This document shows positions 9,483 to 22,100 of a stretch of DNA of 64,000 bases, one piece after another; position 1 is the first letter of the stretch; each line of letters begins with the position of its first letter. A program made the position numbers and the translations under genes. The notes beneath the pieces are model-generated. The model made no database searches, was not told the origin of the DNA, and saw only the letters and a list, made by a program, of their open reading frames with translations. The DNA is from Yamagishiella unicocca (lineage: Eukaryota; Chlorophyta; Chlorophyceae; Chlamydomonadales; Volvocaceae): NCBI GenBank assembly GCA_003116995.1, contig BDSL01000183.1, positions 1-64,000 on the forward strand, read 5' to 3'.

Positions 9483-12400
9483 ATGGACCAAGATGGGTCT
9501 GGGGGCGGCGAAGTGAGCTTGAGTATTGAGGAAACTAACAAGTAAGCCCAATTTCTAAATTCTGCTTGTTGCCGGATGGAGTTCCCTTTTCGGAGACGCC
9601 CTTTGCCATCGCAGGTTACGCATCTCGCTTGGTCTCAAGCCACTCCGGACGGACTCGCAGCCCAACGAGGCGCAAAAAGAGCGCCAAAACCATGAAGCGA
9701 AAAAGCGCGAGGAGGCGGAGTCCCAGGCAGCGGAACTCCGCAAGAAAATCGACGCGTGAGTGCCCTGAGCGTAGAGTTGACGTCTTACGCGCCCCAAGTG
9801 GGCCATAAGGTCAGCGCGGATGCCGATGGCGTTTTTGACGGAGCGGCGGTGTCCCCGGCCTCGCAGGGCTCGGGATAAGCGGGTTATGGAGGCCAAGCTG
9901 CGCTCGGTGAAAACGCTGGGCGCGGCGGATGATGACGAGGACGGCGACATGTCCTCCTGGGTGGACAAGAACCGCAAGCTGGAGCAGCAGCGGCGGGAGG
10001 AGGCGGCGCAGAAGGCAGCAGCGGCAGCCACCGCCAAGCCGGCGAGCAGGCGCCGGCGGCAGCGGGTGAGCGGGGCCGGGTGGCGACGAACGCCGTACCC
10101 CATCCCCCACTGCGACGCTGGCTCCGGAACCCGGGGGGGGGTGTTTTGGGTTGCGGGCAGATAGGGGGTTACCACATCCTGTGCGGCCGTATGCCACACC
10201 GGGAACCGTGGCCAGCAGGCATTGTAGCTGTCCGCTGGTGGGGATGACGGAAGCTGGGTGAGGCGGGGTGTTCCGCCCATATGTCCCGTCCTCAGTGGTG
10301 GCCCCCAAGGGGTGGCCGGTGGTGCCAATGGTAGTGGGGCTGGAGGGACCTACGTCGTTGCACTGGCGCAGCGGCTCTGGGGCCATCTGGGGGCCGGTCG
10401 GGATCGGCGGGCCAATGGGGCCACCAAAAGGGCGGGGCGGGGTTTCGAGGAAGACCCGTGGATGCCACAAGGGCGGGGCGGTGCGGGGGAGGGAGGGGGG
10501 GAGGGGCTGCAAAAGGACCCGGGTACAAAAGTACTCGGCGCAGGGGCCCTGGTGCTGGGGCGGCTGATGGGCGGCGCGGGTGAAAGGACTTTCCACTGCC
10601 GTATTCCGTGCCCCCTCTCGCCTGCACCTCCGGGCCCCATCTGCACCATGCCCGATGCAACGCCCGATGCAACCTCCCCGCCCCACCCCACCCCTTGATC
10701 ACCTCCATCACCTCCCCCCTCCTGACACGCGGTTTCCGCCTCCCCTCTCCCCCCCCCCGGCGGTGTCTCCGACCCGGTGGTCCTGGCTCCCTCCTGCACA
10801 CGCCCCGACCCGGACTCGTAACCCTTTACAGCACCCCCCGCCCCCGCCCGGGTTTCCTCGCGTACCCCCCTCCCCATCCACGGCTTTTACAACCTCCCCA
10901 TCCATGTCGCATAACCGGTCTTAATGCCACCACCTCAACCCCGGCCCCGTGTAGGACTCTGATGACGAGGGGGACGGCTACAAAGCCAACGAGCTGGAGG
11001 GCCTCAAGGTAAGCCTCCCCCACCTCCCTGACCGTCTGCAGGGGCGGAGCCCGCAGAGGTGCCGTACAGGACCGTCATGGTGCTTCGGTGCCTGCAGGGG
11101 CTGCTTCCCCGCTCCCGGCCAGCCGGAGAGGGGCGAGAATGAGAATGGTGGCGTCGCGGGGCTCTCCTAGATCATTGGGGCGGGGGGGAGGGGGTAAAGG
11201 ACCGTCCCCCCACCGCCCCGTCGTGGGGGCGTGGGGGGGGGGTACAATCGCCTCAGCCACACTTTAACCAACCCTGCCACGTGTTTGGTTGGTTCGTTGG
11301 TTGGTTGGTTGATCCTCAGGTACGGCATGACCTGGGCGAGGTGGGCGAGGGCGAGACGGTGATCGTGACGCTGGCGGACAAGCCGCTGTTGGACGAGCGG
11401 GGCGACCTGCGGGACGACGAGGACGAGCTGGAGAACACCCTCATGGTGGGTGGTGGGACGAGCAGGGGTATGGGAGGAAAGCCGAAGGTCAGCATGGGGG
11501 GGAGAGAGTGCGGGGGGAGAGGGTGCGGGGTATGAGAGGAAACCCGTAGGTCGGAAAAATAAACCGATCAGGACCCGTTTGGGGGGGGAGCAGCAGAGGG
11601 GAGGCGGCAGGGAAGAGGGGTTGAGTGGGCTGGTGGGGTCAGACAGTCTGCCAGCCAGGGGGTGAGGGGAGGGTGGAAGAGGGGGGGCGCACGTGTAGGC
11701 CGGCAAGAGGGTGAGTCGTGCCAGCGTGCGGGTAGGGGGGTTAGGGAGCCCGCGTGCGGTGGGCTCAGCAGCTGGCGGTGAAGGGGGCAACATAGTACAC
11801 GTGGCCGGGGTCTCTAGCGAGGCAATGGACAGTGGGGCCGGTGTCCTGAGGGAGGCAATGGACTGTGGCTGGGGTGGAGTACTGGTGGCAATGACGGCGG
11901 CAATGACGGGGGCAACGCAAGGTCCAAGGGGGGATCATTTATGCGGAAAAAACACCGAACATGGCGGGTCATACAGGCCAACAAGTCGTTGCAAGGCGGC
12001 ACACATCCATCCACGGAGTGCGGTTGGGCGGGGCAGAGGGGAGACCGGCGGAGCGGCGGAGCGGGATGGAGCCGCACAAGGACCGCCGAAGGGAGGGAAG
12101 CGGGCGGGCGGTTGTGGTCCACAGCCATAGGAGGAGAGCTGGAGTTCGGAGGGGAGCCAGGGGACCTGCGGTGCCGTCGGCAGGACGCAGAGATGCCCTC
12201 ACACCCGCCACAACGCCGCCTATGCGCTGTCGTACGCCCAATGGCCGCCTACTCACGAGGCCGGTCCTCGTCCCCGTGTGGCCCCGCAGGCCGAGGAGAG
12301 GAAGCGCCGTAAGGCCCTGAAGGCCTCGAAGAAGGAAGCCAAGCCGCTGTGGGAGGAGGACGGCAAGGTGAGGGTTGGGGGACTTGAGCGGGGGTTCCGC

Positions 12401-15400
12401 CGGTGCTTTCACGATGCTGGAGGCCGCACGGACTCGGCGGAACAGCGGGGTTCGGGTAGCTGGCGACGGCGGTGGCGGCAGGCGGAGGACAGGGGCTGGA
12501 GCCGGCGGGCAACGGCACGGGGCCCTGGCGGCACGGGGTCCGCACGCACCACGGAAGGGATGCACTGCACGTCGCTGTGTCGCGGTTGTCGGTGTGCTTG
12601 GGCGAGTAGACGGTGGGGTTCTTCCGTTCTGAAGGGGGTTTATAAGAGAATCCGCGAATCCACGGCTCCGAAACAAAGTGTCGGGACTTGGGAGGGTTCT
12701 GAGGGGGGGGATGAGTCCATCCGGAGGGCTGAGTCCATATCCGAAGGGGGGCTGAGTTTATCCGGGGAGGGGTAGAATGACTTTGGCCGGCTGGCGTTGA
12801 AGGGCTCTCTCTGGGATAAGTCTTCATGGCAGGCTACGATGGAGGGCAACGGACTAGGACGGGGGGGCTTGCATCAGGCGAGGGGATACCTCGCGAACAC
12901 GGATGACGGCGGCAGTGCTGGCAATGACGGCGGCAGTGCTGGCGACCGTGTCCTTGGTGCTGGCCGTGGCGATGGTGTGTTGTGGCTGCTGGCGGCGCCG
13001 CCGGCCAACAAATGGCGCCCTCCCTGGACCCCTTCGCAACCCGCATGGCACGCTAGTGGCTCCGCAATCTAATCGCGGCTACCGCTGCCCCCCGACCCCC
13101 GGCCCTCCCTTGCCCGGCGCAGGTGCGCACCCTCCTCGACAAGTACGACGAGGAGGAGGAGGAGGTGGTCGTACAGCTGGGCGCGGGCGGGCGGCTGGAG
13201 GCGGATCGGCAGCGGCGTCAGGAGGAGGTCCGGAAGAAGCTGGCGGCAGGTGTGTTTGTGTGCCCCCCACTTACCATTACGCTGCGAAACTCCCTCTCCA
13301 CGGAAGATGAGCAAACCGGAGGGTGATCCGGTGCTAGGGGGGCGGAGGAGCGATAGCGGCTGCAGCTTGACCGGCTGAATAGCTGCCAAGGCCGAAGCAG
13401 CACCGCCAGGGCGCGGTGAGGGGCGGCCCGGCCACCCACCCCCGGTCACCGCACCGGCCATCAATGGGAGCATTTTCCACGACACCCATCAGCAGCAGCA
13501 CCCCCCTGGCGTCGGTTCAGCAGCAGCGTCTCGCATGCGCCCCTCCAGCCCTGTCACCCCCCTCTCCACCGCTGCCGCCACTGCGGCTGCTGCTGCCTAC
13601 TCGCTTCTCCTACTGCCGCTGCCTACTCGCTGCCACTGCTGCCTCCCCCCACCCCCCGCCCCCTCCCCCGCCCCCGCTGTTTAAAATGGTTTTTTCTCGC
13701 GTCCACGGGTCTTCCTCAACCCCCCCGCTGCTGCCCCCCCACACACCCCCGCAGGCACCTCCGTCCTGGACGACGCGGGCGGCAGTGCGGCCGTGGCTGG
13801 CAGCGACTACTTCACCCCCGCGGAGATGGCCGCCTTCGCCAAGCCCAAGAAGAAGAAGCCCAAGAGCGAGCGGCGGCTGAGGGCAAAGAGCGCGGAGCCG
13901 GACAGGTGGGCACCCCGGCAGCTGGGCAGGGGTGGAGGGCCGGGCCGCGTTAAACCCAACCACCACCATCAACCCAACCCTCACCCTCACCACCACGACC
14001 ACCACCACCATCAACCTCCACCACAATACCTCGCCCCCGTAACGCCATCACCCGCTGGGACCCTCACCACCAATCTGCTCTTGATCTACTAATCCCGGCC
14101 TCTACCGGACGACACCTCTCCTCCCCCGCCTTCACCACCCCTCCAATGCGCCGTCCGTGCTTCTATCACCTACCCAGTTCGCCGCTCCCCCCCCCGGATG
14201 TTCCCTCTTTCCCTCCCTCCCCCCCACCTCGCCAGTTAGTTTTCCACTCTCCGTTTCTTATGTCCAGTAACCGGGTCTTCTCGCCCCACCCAACCCTTAC
14301 GGGTGACTTTTTGCAACCCCCTTCTCCCTCCTCTTCGTAGCGCCGACATTCTGGCCGCCCTGGAGGCACAGGCGGAGGAGGCGGCGGCCACCGCCGGCGA
14401 CCTGGGTCGCAAGGGCGACCGAGGGGCCGCGGCGGTGCGCGCGGAGGCGGCCGCGAAGGCCAACGCGGAGGAGAAGCGAGCCCGCTTCGAGGCGGCGGTG
14501 GAGCGAGCCAACTGGGCGTCGCAGTTCCTGCGGCCGCAGCAGAAGGGCAAGGGAGGGGCCCCGGCGGCGGCGGCGGCGGCGGTGGGTGACGACGATGATG
14601 ACGCGGACCGGGAGCTGCGCGCCTCCCTGGAGCGGGCGCGGCGGCTGGCGCAGAAGAAGAAGGAGGAGGAGGAGGAGAGGTCGCGGAAGGTTAAGGAGGA
14701 GGAGGAGGAGAAGGCGGAGGCGGGCGAGGGGGGTGCGGAGGGCGGCGGCGGCGAGCGGAAGGCGCGGGAGCAGGACGGCAAGGCCAAGGCCAAGACGGGG
14801 ATAGGTGAGGGGCCTCTGTGAGGAGGGAGGCAGGGAGGGGGAATGGGCAGCGGGCAGCCTGGGGAGGTGGCGCGGCTGGTGGTGGCGCGGCTGGTGGTGG
14901 CGTTTTGCGATTTGGCGCGAGGCCGGTGAGGGGGCGCCGGTGTCTGAACGTCGTGCAGTGGCCGTGTAAAGGGTGGTGGGGTGGTAGCTGGTAGCTGGTG
15001 GGTAGTGACAACTGCTGGCTTCCTCCATAGCGCCTCGCCTGGTTGCCCGCATCGCCACCACCGCCATTACAGTCCACCACCGCCGCCAGCGCTCCTCCAC
15101 CAGCACAGCTATTGTCGTGTGCCGCTCCGTGCCTTCAAACACCACCGCCCCACCCACCCACCCACCTCCTCCCTCCCTGCCTCCCTCCCTCCCTCCCTCC
15201 CTCCCTGCCTCCCCCCCCAGCTGCCCTCTTCGCCGACGTGGGTGTGGTCAAGCCCGAGCCCTCCGGTCCCGCCCAGGAGGTGCTCACGGAGACCATGGAG
15301 TTCGTGAGGAACATCACGGTAGGGGGGTGAGGGAGGGGGGCTAGGGGGGGGGCTAGGGGGGGGGCTAGGGGGGGGGCTAGGGGGGGGGAAGGGAGGGGGG

Positions 15401-18400
15401 TGAGGGAGGGGAGTCAGGGAGGGGGGTAACGGGTGAGGGAGGGTACCCAACGCGGTTGGGCAGGGAGTTGGTGTTGGCAAGAACGGCAAGCGGGACTAAT
15501 ACACTGAGACTGGGCACCCGCCGGGTGGGACACCAGGTCGCCGTCCAACCCCAAACCACGCGTCCCTCAGGACCCACCCACTCCACCTTCATACACAACC
15601 CCCTCTTGCCCCCCGCCACACACAACCACAGGCTGCACCCTCCGCCGCCGCCAGGGCAGGTGCCGCCGCCGCCGCGGCGGCCGCCGCCGCCGGTGCCGGC
15701 CCCGCCCTCGGCGACGGCGAGGACGACGTCGCCGCGGCCGCCGCCGCCGCCGCCGGCGGCGGCGGCGGCGGCGGTCTCGCTGGCGCGTACGCCGAGGGCG
15801 ACGGCAGCGACCTTGACGACGACGGCGACGCGCGGATGGGCGGAGAGGAGGGCGAGGAGGGGGGCCCCAGCGGCAGGGGTCGGGGGCGCAGCGAGGAGCC
15901 GGCGGGGGCGCGTACTGGCACCTGGGTCACTGCGGAGGAGATGGAGGCGGAAGAGGGAGAGGGGGCGGCTGCAGGAGGCGGCGGCGCGGGGGGGAGAAAG
16001 CGCGCGCGGGAGGGGTCTGCTGGTCCCGGCAGCAGGGAGGGTACTCCCTCGGAGCTGCTGGACGGCGGGATCACGGGCGAGCGGGCGGTGGGCCGCGGGC
16101 TGGCGGGTGCGCTGGGGCTGCTGAATGACAAGGGCGCGTTCAAGCAGCAGGTGGAGTGGAGCGGCCGCAACAACGACAAGAGCAAGAACGCGGTGCTGGT
16201 GAGGAAGGGGAGGGCGGGGTTGGTATGTGGGTGTGGGGTGGGGGGAGGGGGGGTTAATAAGAGATTCCGCGAACCCACGGCCGACAAACCAAGGCGGTGA
16301 TGATGGGATGGGGGGGGGGTTCAGGGAGGAAACTCGGAAACTCGGAAACCGGAGTACAGGAAAAGAAAGGATGGGAAGTTTAGGTGTGGGGGGGGGGTTT
16401 CGAGGAAGACCCGTGGATGTGGGGGGGGTTCGAGGAAGACCCGTGGGGGGGGGGGCTCAGGTTGGGCCGGGAAGGCAGTTGCACACCTCCCTTGCCGCGT
16501 CCGGGCGGGGGCTGGTCGCGGAACGCCTCCGTCTGCTGGAGCTGTGGAAAGCGGCGGAGGCGAGGGTGGAGGTGCTAGGTCACTCACATCTTCTAGGGCC
16601 CCGGAAGCGCCCCCTGAACCACACTTGCGCCGCCCTCCGCCATGACCCCTTTGCCTCCCTCGTGCCCACCGCGGCACCCTCTCATCCCCATCCCGCGCTT
16701 TCACCAATCCTCCTCTGCGGGCACAACATCGCCCCTTTCCTAGTCAGTGCCGACCCACGGGTTTCCCTCTTATCCCTGCCCCCCTCCTCCTGTCGTGTAA
16801 CCGGGTCTCCTTCCCCCCCTCCTCGGTTCCCCAGTCGAGTTACCGGTCCTTTTATTGTAACACCCCCTCCCCGATTCTTTTCTGTAACCCCTCCTCTGAA
16901 CCCGGGTCTCCTCCCCCCCCTTCCTTCCCAATGCTCCAGCACGCGCCCACATCCTCGCTGTCCGCCGACCATGCGCCCACTATCCTGTCCTTTTCGTGTC
17001 AACGGTTTTCACCCCCCCCACCACCCCTCCTCTCAGGGCCTGGACTCCGTGTACACGGGCGGCCGCCACCTGGACCGGGTAGCTCGCAGCGTGGAGGCCG
17101 CGCTGACAGTGCGCGACAAGTACGGCAGGGTGCTGACGCCCAAGGAGCGGTTCCGGCAGATCTGCTACTCGTGAGTGTCGGGGTATGGGGGGGCGGGGGC
17201 GGGTGCGAAACAAAACCCGTTTACACTACGTGTGTGTGTGGGGGCGGGGTAGGTGTGTGTGTGGGGGCGGGGTAGGTGTGTGTAGGCTCCCTCCAGACAC
17301 GGTCCCTACGCGACGTGTGTGTGTAGGGGGAGGGACTCGTGAGCCGGCAGAGGAGGGAACTGAAGGGGGTGGGCGGGCGGGCGGGGGTTGGGCCTGTGAG
17401 GGGCGGGGCACCTGCGAGTTGTAGAGGACTTGCCGGTATCCCGTGTTCCCCGCACCTCGCCCGTGCATCACGTCATCCCACGTCACGGCACACCCACCCA
17501 ACGCCCCCCCCCCGTTTCCCACCCATGCATCACGTCATCCCACGCTGCGGCTTGCCTCTCACGCACAACCCACACCCCTTCTCCCCAGCTCCCGCGTTTG
17601 GTTACCTGACCCACGCCCTCCAGCACGCGACTACAAACGAGTGCCTCGAAATCTCCCTCCCCTCGGTGTTTCACTTGTCTCCTCAAGTGTTTCCACCTAC
17701 GGGTTTTCCTCTCCCTCCCCCCCACCCCAACCCCCTTCCCTCCCTTCCCCCCCTCCCCCGCAGCTTCCACGGCATCAAGCCCTCCAAGAACAAGATCGAC
17801 AAGCAGGCCCAGCGCGACACGGAGGAGATCACCATCAAGAAGGCCGCCACCACCGAGGACCCCTCCGCCGAGCTGGACCGGCTGCGGGCGGTGCAGAAGG
17901 TCACGGGCTCCGCCTACGTGGTGCTGTCCGGGAAGAACGCGGGGCTGCCGGCGGTGCTGCCCGGGAGCGGAGGAGGCGGCGGCAGGTGAGGGGTGGGAGC
18001 GGGGGTTCGAGGGAAACCCGTGGATGTCCGAAAAAAGGGAGCGGGGGTGGGGGGGTTTTGCAAGGGAGCGGAGGAGGCGGAGGCGGCGGCAGGTGAGGGG
18101 TTGGAGCGGGGGTGGGGGGGGGGTTGCAAGGAAAACCGTTTAAGACAGGTGGGGCGTTTCGAGATGCATGCTGGAGAACTTGGTTGAGGAAACTGAAATC
18201 GGAGGTCGTGTATGTCGACCTTCGGCGGCTAAGCTAAGGGGGTGAAGGGTGGGGTGGGGTGAGGGTGAGGGGGTGTGTGGAGCCGAGATTGGCCGGGCGA
18301 ACACGCGCGTGCAGCATTCCGCATATGGCATGGCTGTGAAACTAACTTTTCCTGTGGTGTTCGGTTTCGCTTTTGCGGTCCGCAGGGGCAGCGACGACGA

Positions 18401-18611
18401 GGACGACGGAGCGGAGAGGCGGCGGCGGCCCGCCAGGGGCGGAGGCATGCCGCCCCCCGGGGGCCCCGTGCACCCCATGTCGGGGGTGGCGGGCGGCGGC
18501 GGGCAGCAGCGGGGTGGCGGGGTGGGAAACCTCACGCCGCTGCTCGGGGACCGGAAGGTGGAGGCGATGCTGGGGATCAAGAAGCCGCCCAAGCCGCCGG
18601 GGAAGCACTAG
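9483..18611 (+). CDS. SART1: SART1/Snu66, U4/U6.U5 tri-snRNP-associated splicing factor
   Basis: Nuclear pre-mRNA splicing factor of the tri-snRNP. I join 14 exons: 9483-9541, 9615-9755, 9867-10065, 10955-11008, 11320-11445, 12290-12367, 13123-13249, 13755-13905, 14341-14804, 15221-15318, 15632-16198, 17037-17170, 17764-17985 and 18386-18611. Phases agree throughout and the sum is 2646 nt (881 aa plus stop). Family landmarks in order: SLSIEETNKLR near the N-terminus; GEGETVIVTLADKPLL; LLDKYDEEE; SDYFTPAEMAAFAKPKKKK; a long acidic/Lys-rich coiled coil; ERAVGRGLAGALGLLNDKGA; DKYGRVLTPKERFRQ joined to SFHGIKPSKNKIDKQ; and SAYVVLSGKN. All have counterparts in human SART1 at matching relative positions. 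Exon 11 encodes a polymorphic-looking Ala/Gly run. A Gly/Pro-rich tail follows the conserved C-terminus. Confidence 0.92.
10440..10465 (+). repeat. Interspersed repeat (CGAGGAAGACCCGTGGATG), example copy
   Basis: One of several near-identical copies. Donor-proximal + copies lie at about 10446, 16408, 16431, 18008 and 29817. Reverse-complement copies lie at about 4455, 13698, 24508 and 25112, mostly upstream of acceptors. Confidence 0.7.
14255..14282 (-). repeat. Interspersed repeat (CCTATGTCGTGTAACCGGGT family), example copy
   Basis: The most frequent intron repeat here. Forward form is near 2300, 2450, 5855, 14262, 16793, 22513, 22632, 23570, 24468, 25185, 29283 and 41140. Reverse form (ACCCGGTTACACGACATAGG) is near 838, 4851, 4965, 6620, 6700, 7030, 22873, 23825 and 25768. 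Confidence 0.75.
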
Positions 18612-18891
18612 GGGCTCGGCCCAGGTGGTGGCCCCCCTGCCCCAGGGGTCGGGGTGGGGGGGGGCGCGGAAAGGGTGCGGTGGCGACCAGGGAGGTCAGT
18701 GAAGGATTGGACTGGTTGAGGGCCCAGTATGTTTTGTGGATGTTGCGGGTGGCAATAACGGTTGTGTTCACAGGCGCTCTGGGCTGGGTCCCGTAGGGAT
18801 TCGGAAAAGGCGGCCGCGACGATGCGGGCCCCGACCCGCCGGGTCGGCCGGTCTGACGGTTGCGCCTGGAGGCGAGGTGTGCAAGCGGCTT

Positions 18892-18896
18892 TGTAA
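18892..18896 (+). terminator. TGTAA polyadenylation signal for SART1
   Basis: TGTAA lies about 280 nt after the SART1 stop codon on the same strand and about 300 nt before the DDX10 start, the expected distance for a volvocine 3' UTR. Confidence 0.55.
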
Positions 18897-19197
18897 GGGT
18901 ATAAATACGCTCAGTCGAAATGGACATCCGCCCGCTAAGGGACCGAATATCAATCGCAACGCAAGCGCGGTCTGGTAATGATTAAGCCGCCTGCAACTTA
19001 CAAACTGCCCATCTTCAAGACGACTTTCATTTAAAAGCAGCACATAAACAAAGTACATTTATTTTTGCTGCTGCTTTATAAACGTGGCGTGTTAGGACTA
19101 AACTTCTAGGCCTGCGACTTGACTTTGTGTCCGTTCGCAGTCGCTAACGAGTGTACCTCATCTACGCTAACTCACTTTGCGAAATTCGACTGACGCC

Positions 19198-22100
19198 ATG
19201 GCTGGAGACCAAAAGAAAAAGAAGAAGGTTCAGCAGCAGCACCTGCAGAAGCGACAGGGGCGGCGCTCATACAAGGAAGACCAGGAAATCGACCAGTTAG
19301 AGAAGCGCCTTCTAGAAGGAGCTCCTGCGCGCGGCTCCAACCCCTTGGCGGCGCCGGAACGTCAGGATGCCGGCGCGTCGACATCGTACGCCGGCGCGCG
19401 GACGTTCGACGAGCTGCCCATCTCGCAGTACACCAAAGACGGCCTGAAGAAGGCCAAGTATGTGACGCTGACGGCGATTCAGCGAGCTGCGCTGCCGCAC
19501 GCGCTGTGCGGTCGCGACATCCTGGGCGCGGCGAAGACGGGTTCTGGCAAGACGCTTGCGTTCCTCATACCGGTGAGGCCGCGTCCCCTCGACCTTGGAG
19601 GCGGCGGGTGGGGACGGCGTTGACCGCCAGCACCGCCAGTAGCAGCCAGCACCGCCAGCAGTGCGCCGGAGCAGCTCGCTGTCGGGGGTGGTGCTTGCAT
19701 CCCCGACCGTGTTGCCGCCGCTAGCTCCGCGCATTCCCACGCGTGTGTTTAGCCACGCACGTAGTGAAGAAACTCTGCACTAGGGCAGCAAGAGGCGAGC
19801 CTCCTCCTCGGAGCTGGGACTGACCACATGCGATTGAACACGGCCATGCGCGATGCGTGCGCGCGTTTGAAGCTGGAAGGTCAGGTTGTTGTGTTTTGTT
19901 TCAGCCTTGTGCAGCGGTTGTGGTTGTGGTTGTGGACGAAGTGGCTTGCCAAATGACGGTTTGTACGGGAACCACGAAGTGGTTTGTCAACGGGCCGTTT
20001 GTGCGGGAACCAATTGGTGTTCAATTGGTTCGTTCGTGGGTTGCAAAGCGGTCCCAAGGGGGGCTCGGGGCCCAGGGGGACGCATCAGGCCGGGTTCCCC
20101 GTAGTGCCGTGGGTGGGTGTTTGGCTCTCTCGCGCGCGCGCGTGTGCGTGTGCTTGTGCGTGTGCGTGTGCGTGTGCGTGTGCGTGTGCGTGTGTGTGGT
20201 GTGTTTCTGAGGCCATGCGGGTGCGGCGGGAGGGAGAGGCGGGTGCGCTGCTGTTGGCATCAAAGCTAGCGAGGGGAGCTGCGAAGGAGGGGGAGGAGGA
20301 GGGGGAGGAGGGGAGGAGGAGGCGGGCGGGGGAGGAAGAGGGGGAGGAGGCGGGCTCAAGAGGAACCTAGTGGGCCGACGTCTATGTAGATAGACAGCGA
20401 CGTTGGGGAGGAGGTGTCGCTGAGTGGATGTGTTGTGGTCCGGGGGGTGATGGCCTGGAGGGGGTGGGGGGGCCGGGGGACCACGGGGCGAGGAGGGCGC
20501 GGCGGTGGTGGGATACGCGAGGCAGTGCGCTGATGGGTCATGGTGCCTAGTGGTTGCTGCCTAGTGGGCATGATGACCCAGGTAGCAGGTGTGTTGCTAC
20601 CTAGTGACGATGAAGCCAGGAGGCTGGACCAGCCAGGTACAACCCGAACCCTACCCCGCCACCCCACCCCGCCACCCCACCCCACCCCACCCCCCCACCC
20701 CGCCACCCTACCCCGCTTGGGTTTACGTTTCAGTGCGGACCTAAAGGTTCCCTCTCAAACCCAACCCCGCCACCCCACCCCCCAGGTGGTTGAGAAGCTG
20801 TACCGTCAGAAGTGGACCCGGCTGGACGGGCTGGGCGGCCTGGTGCTGACACCCACACGCGAGCTGGCGGTGCAGATCTTCGAGCAGCTGCAGAAGGTGC
20901 GACCAAGGGACGGGGGAGAAGAGGCGGGGCGGGGGGGCTGCCGGGGGGGAGCTTGGGGGGGCTCGGGGAGGGGGGTGCAAGGGGGGGGGCTGCACCGAGC
21001 ATCGGGGAAGACAGTTGTACGGCCACACGGGGGTGTTGCCACTTCACAACCACTCCTGTGTTGGTTCTCGGCCTGCCCCCGGCCCCACCAGCAGCGGTAT
21101 CTCTCCCCCTCCGCCTAGCGGGACCCAACGGTAACATACCGGTATCGTACCGTTGGTATGGTTGATGCGTGCTTGCCGCCCCCGGCCCCCACCTCCGCTA
21201 CACACCCCGGCCCCACCTCCGCCCCCCAACACGCCGCTGTGAGTCCCTCCGCCCCAGGTACGCCCCCCCCTTCCTCCGCACCCTCCAGTGAGCCCCGAGA
21301 TATTCCCTCCTCCTCCCCCTCCCCACAACCCCTAACCGCCCCATACACACCTCCCCCTCGCCCGCTGCAGGTTGGCCACTTCCACGACCTGTCCGCCGGC
21401 CTGCTGATCGGCGGCAAGAACGTTGCGGAGGAGGCGCTGAGGGTGACGACCATGAACGTGCTGGTGTGCACGCCAGGTGGGGAGGGGAGGGGAGGAGAGG
21501 AGCGGGAGGGGGAGGAGGAGGGGGTGGAGGAGCGGGGGGTGGAGGGGGGTGTGTGGAGGAGGGGGGGTGGAGGAGGGGGGGTGGAGGAGGAGGGATGGAG
21601 GAGGGGGAGGGGGCTATCTCATGGCCCACTGGAGGGTGTGGCGAGGGGCAGGAGGGCAGGAGGAGGGGGGAGCCATAGGCGGAGGGCCTCACAGCGGCGC
21701 CGCCATCCGCAACCCGCCAAGACCGTACACCCGACGCCGTACGCCCCATATTCCGCTTTGCCGTACAGGCCGGCTGCTACAGCACATGGACGAGACGGCG
21801 GGATTCGGCACCGCGACCCTGCAGGTGGGGTGGGGGTTGGGGGGTGAGGGTTTGGGGGTGGGGGGTTAGGATATGGACGGGTTGCAAAGTGCCTGATTGG
21901 GGCTCCCTAGCTACCCCGCTCCCGGCCCCATCCCTGGCGTCATCCACCCCTTTGCTCTTCTCAGCCGTTGCAACGGCATAACCGTCAGCGCCCGTCTCCT
22001 TCCAGTGGTGTATGTACCTGATATGACCACACTCGCCCGACCCCCTGGCCCACGGTTTTCCTCTCATACCCTCCCAACCCTCACAGCCCCCTACCCCCTA

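Noticed and set aside
14236..15157. Large antisense ORFs opposite SART1 exon 9
   Set aside because: Mirror frames of a GC-rich Ala/Glu/Lys coding exon. The sense strand has the conserved SART1 blocks and spliced phases.
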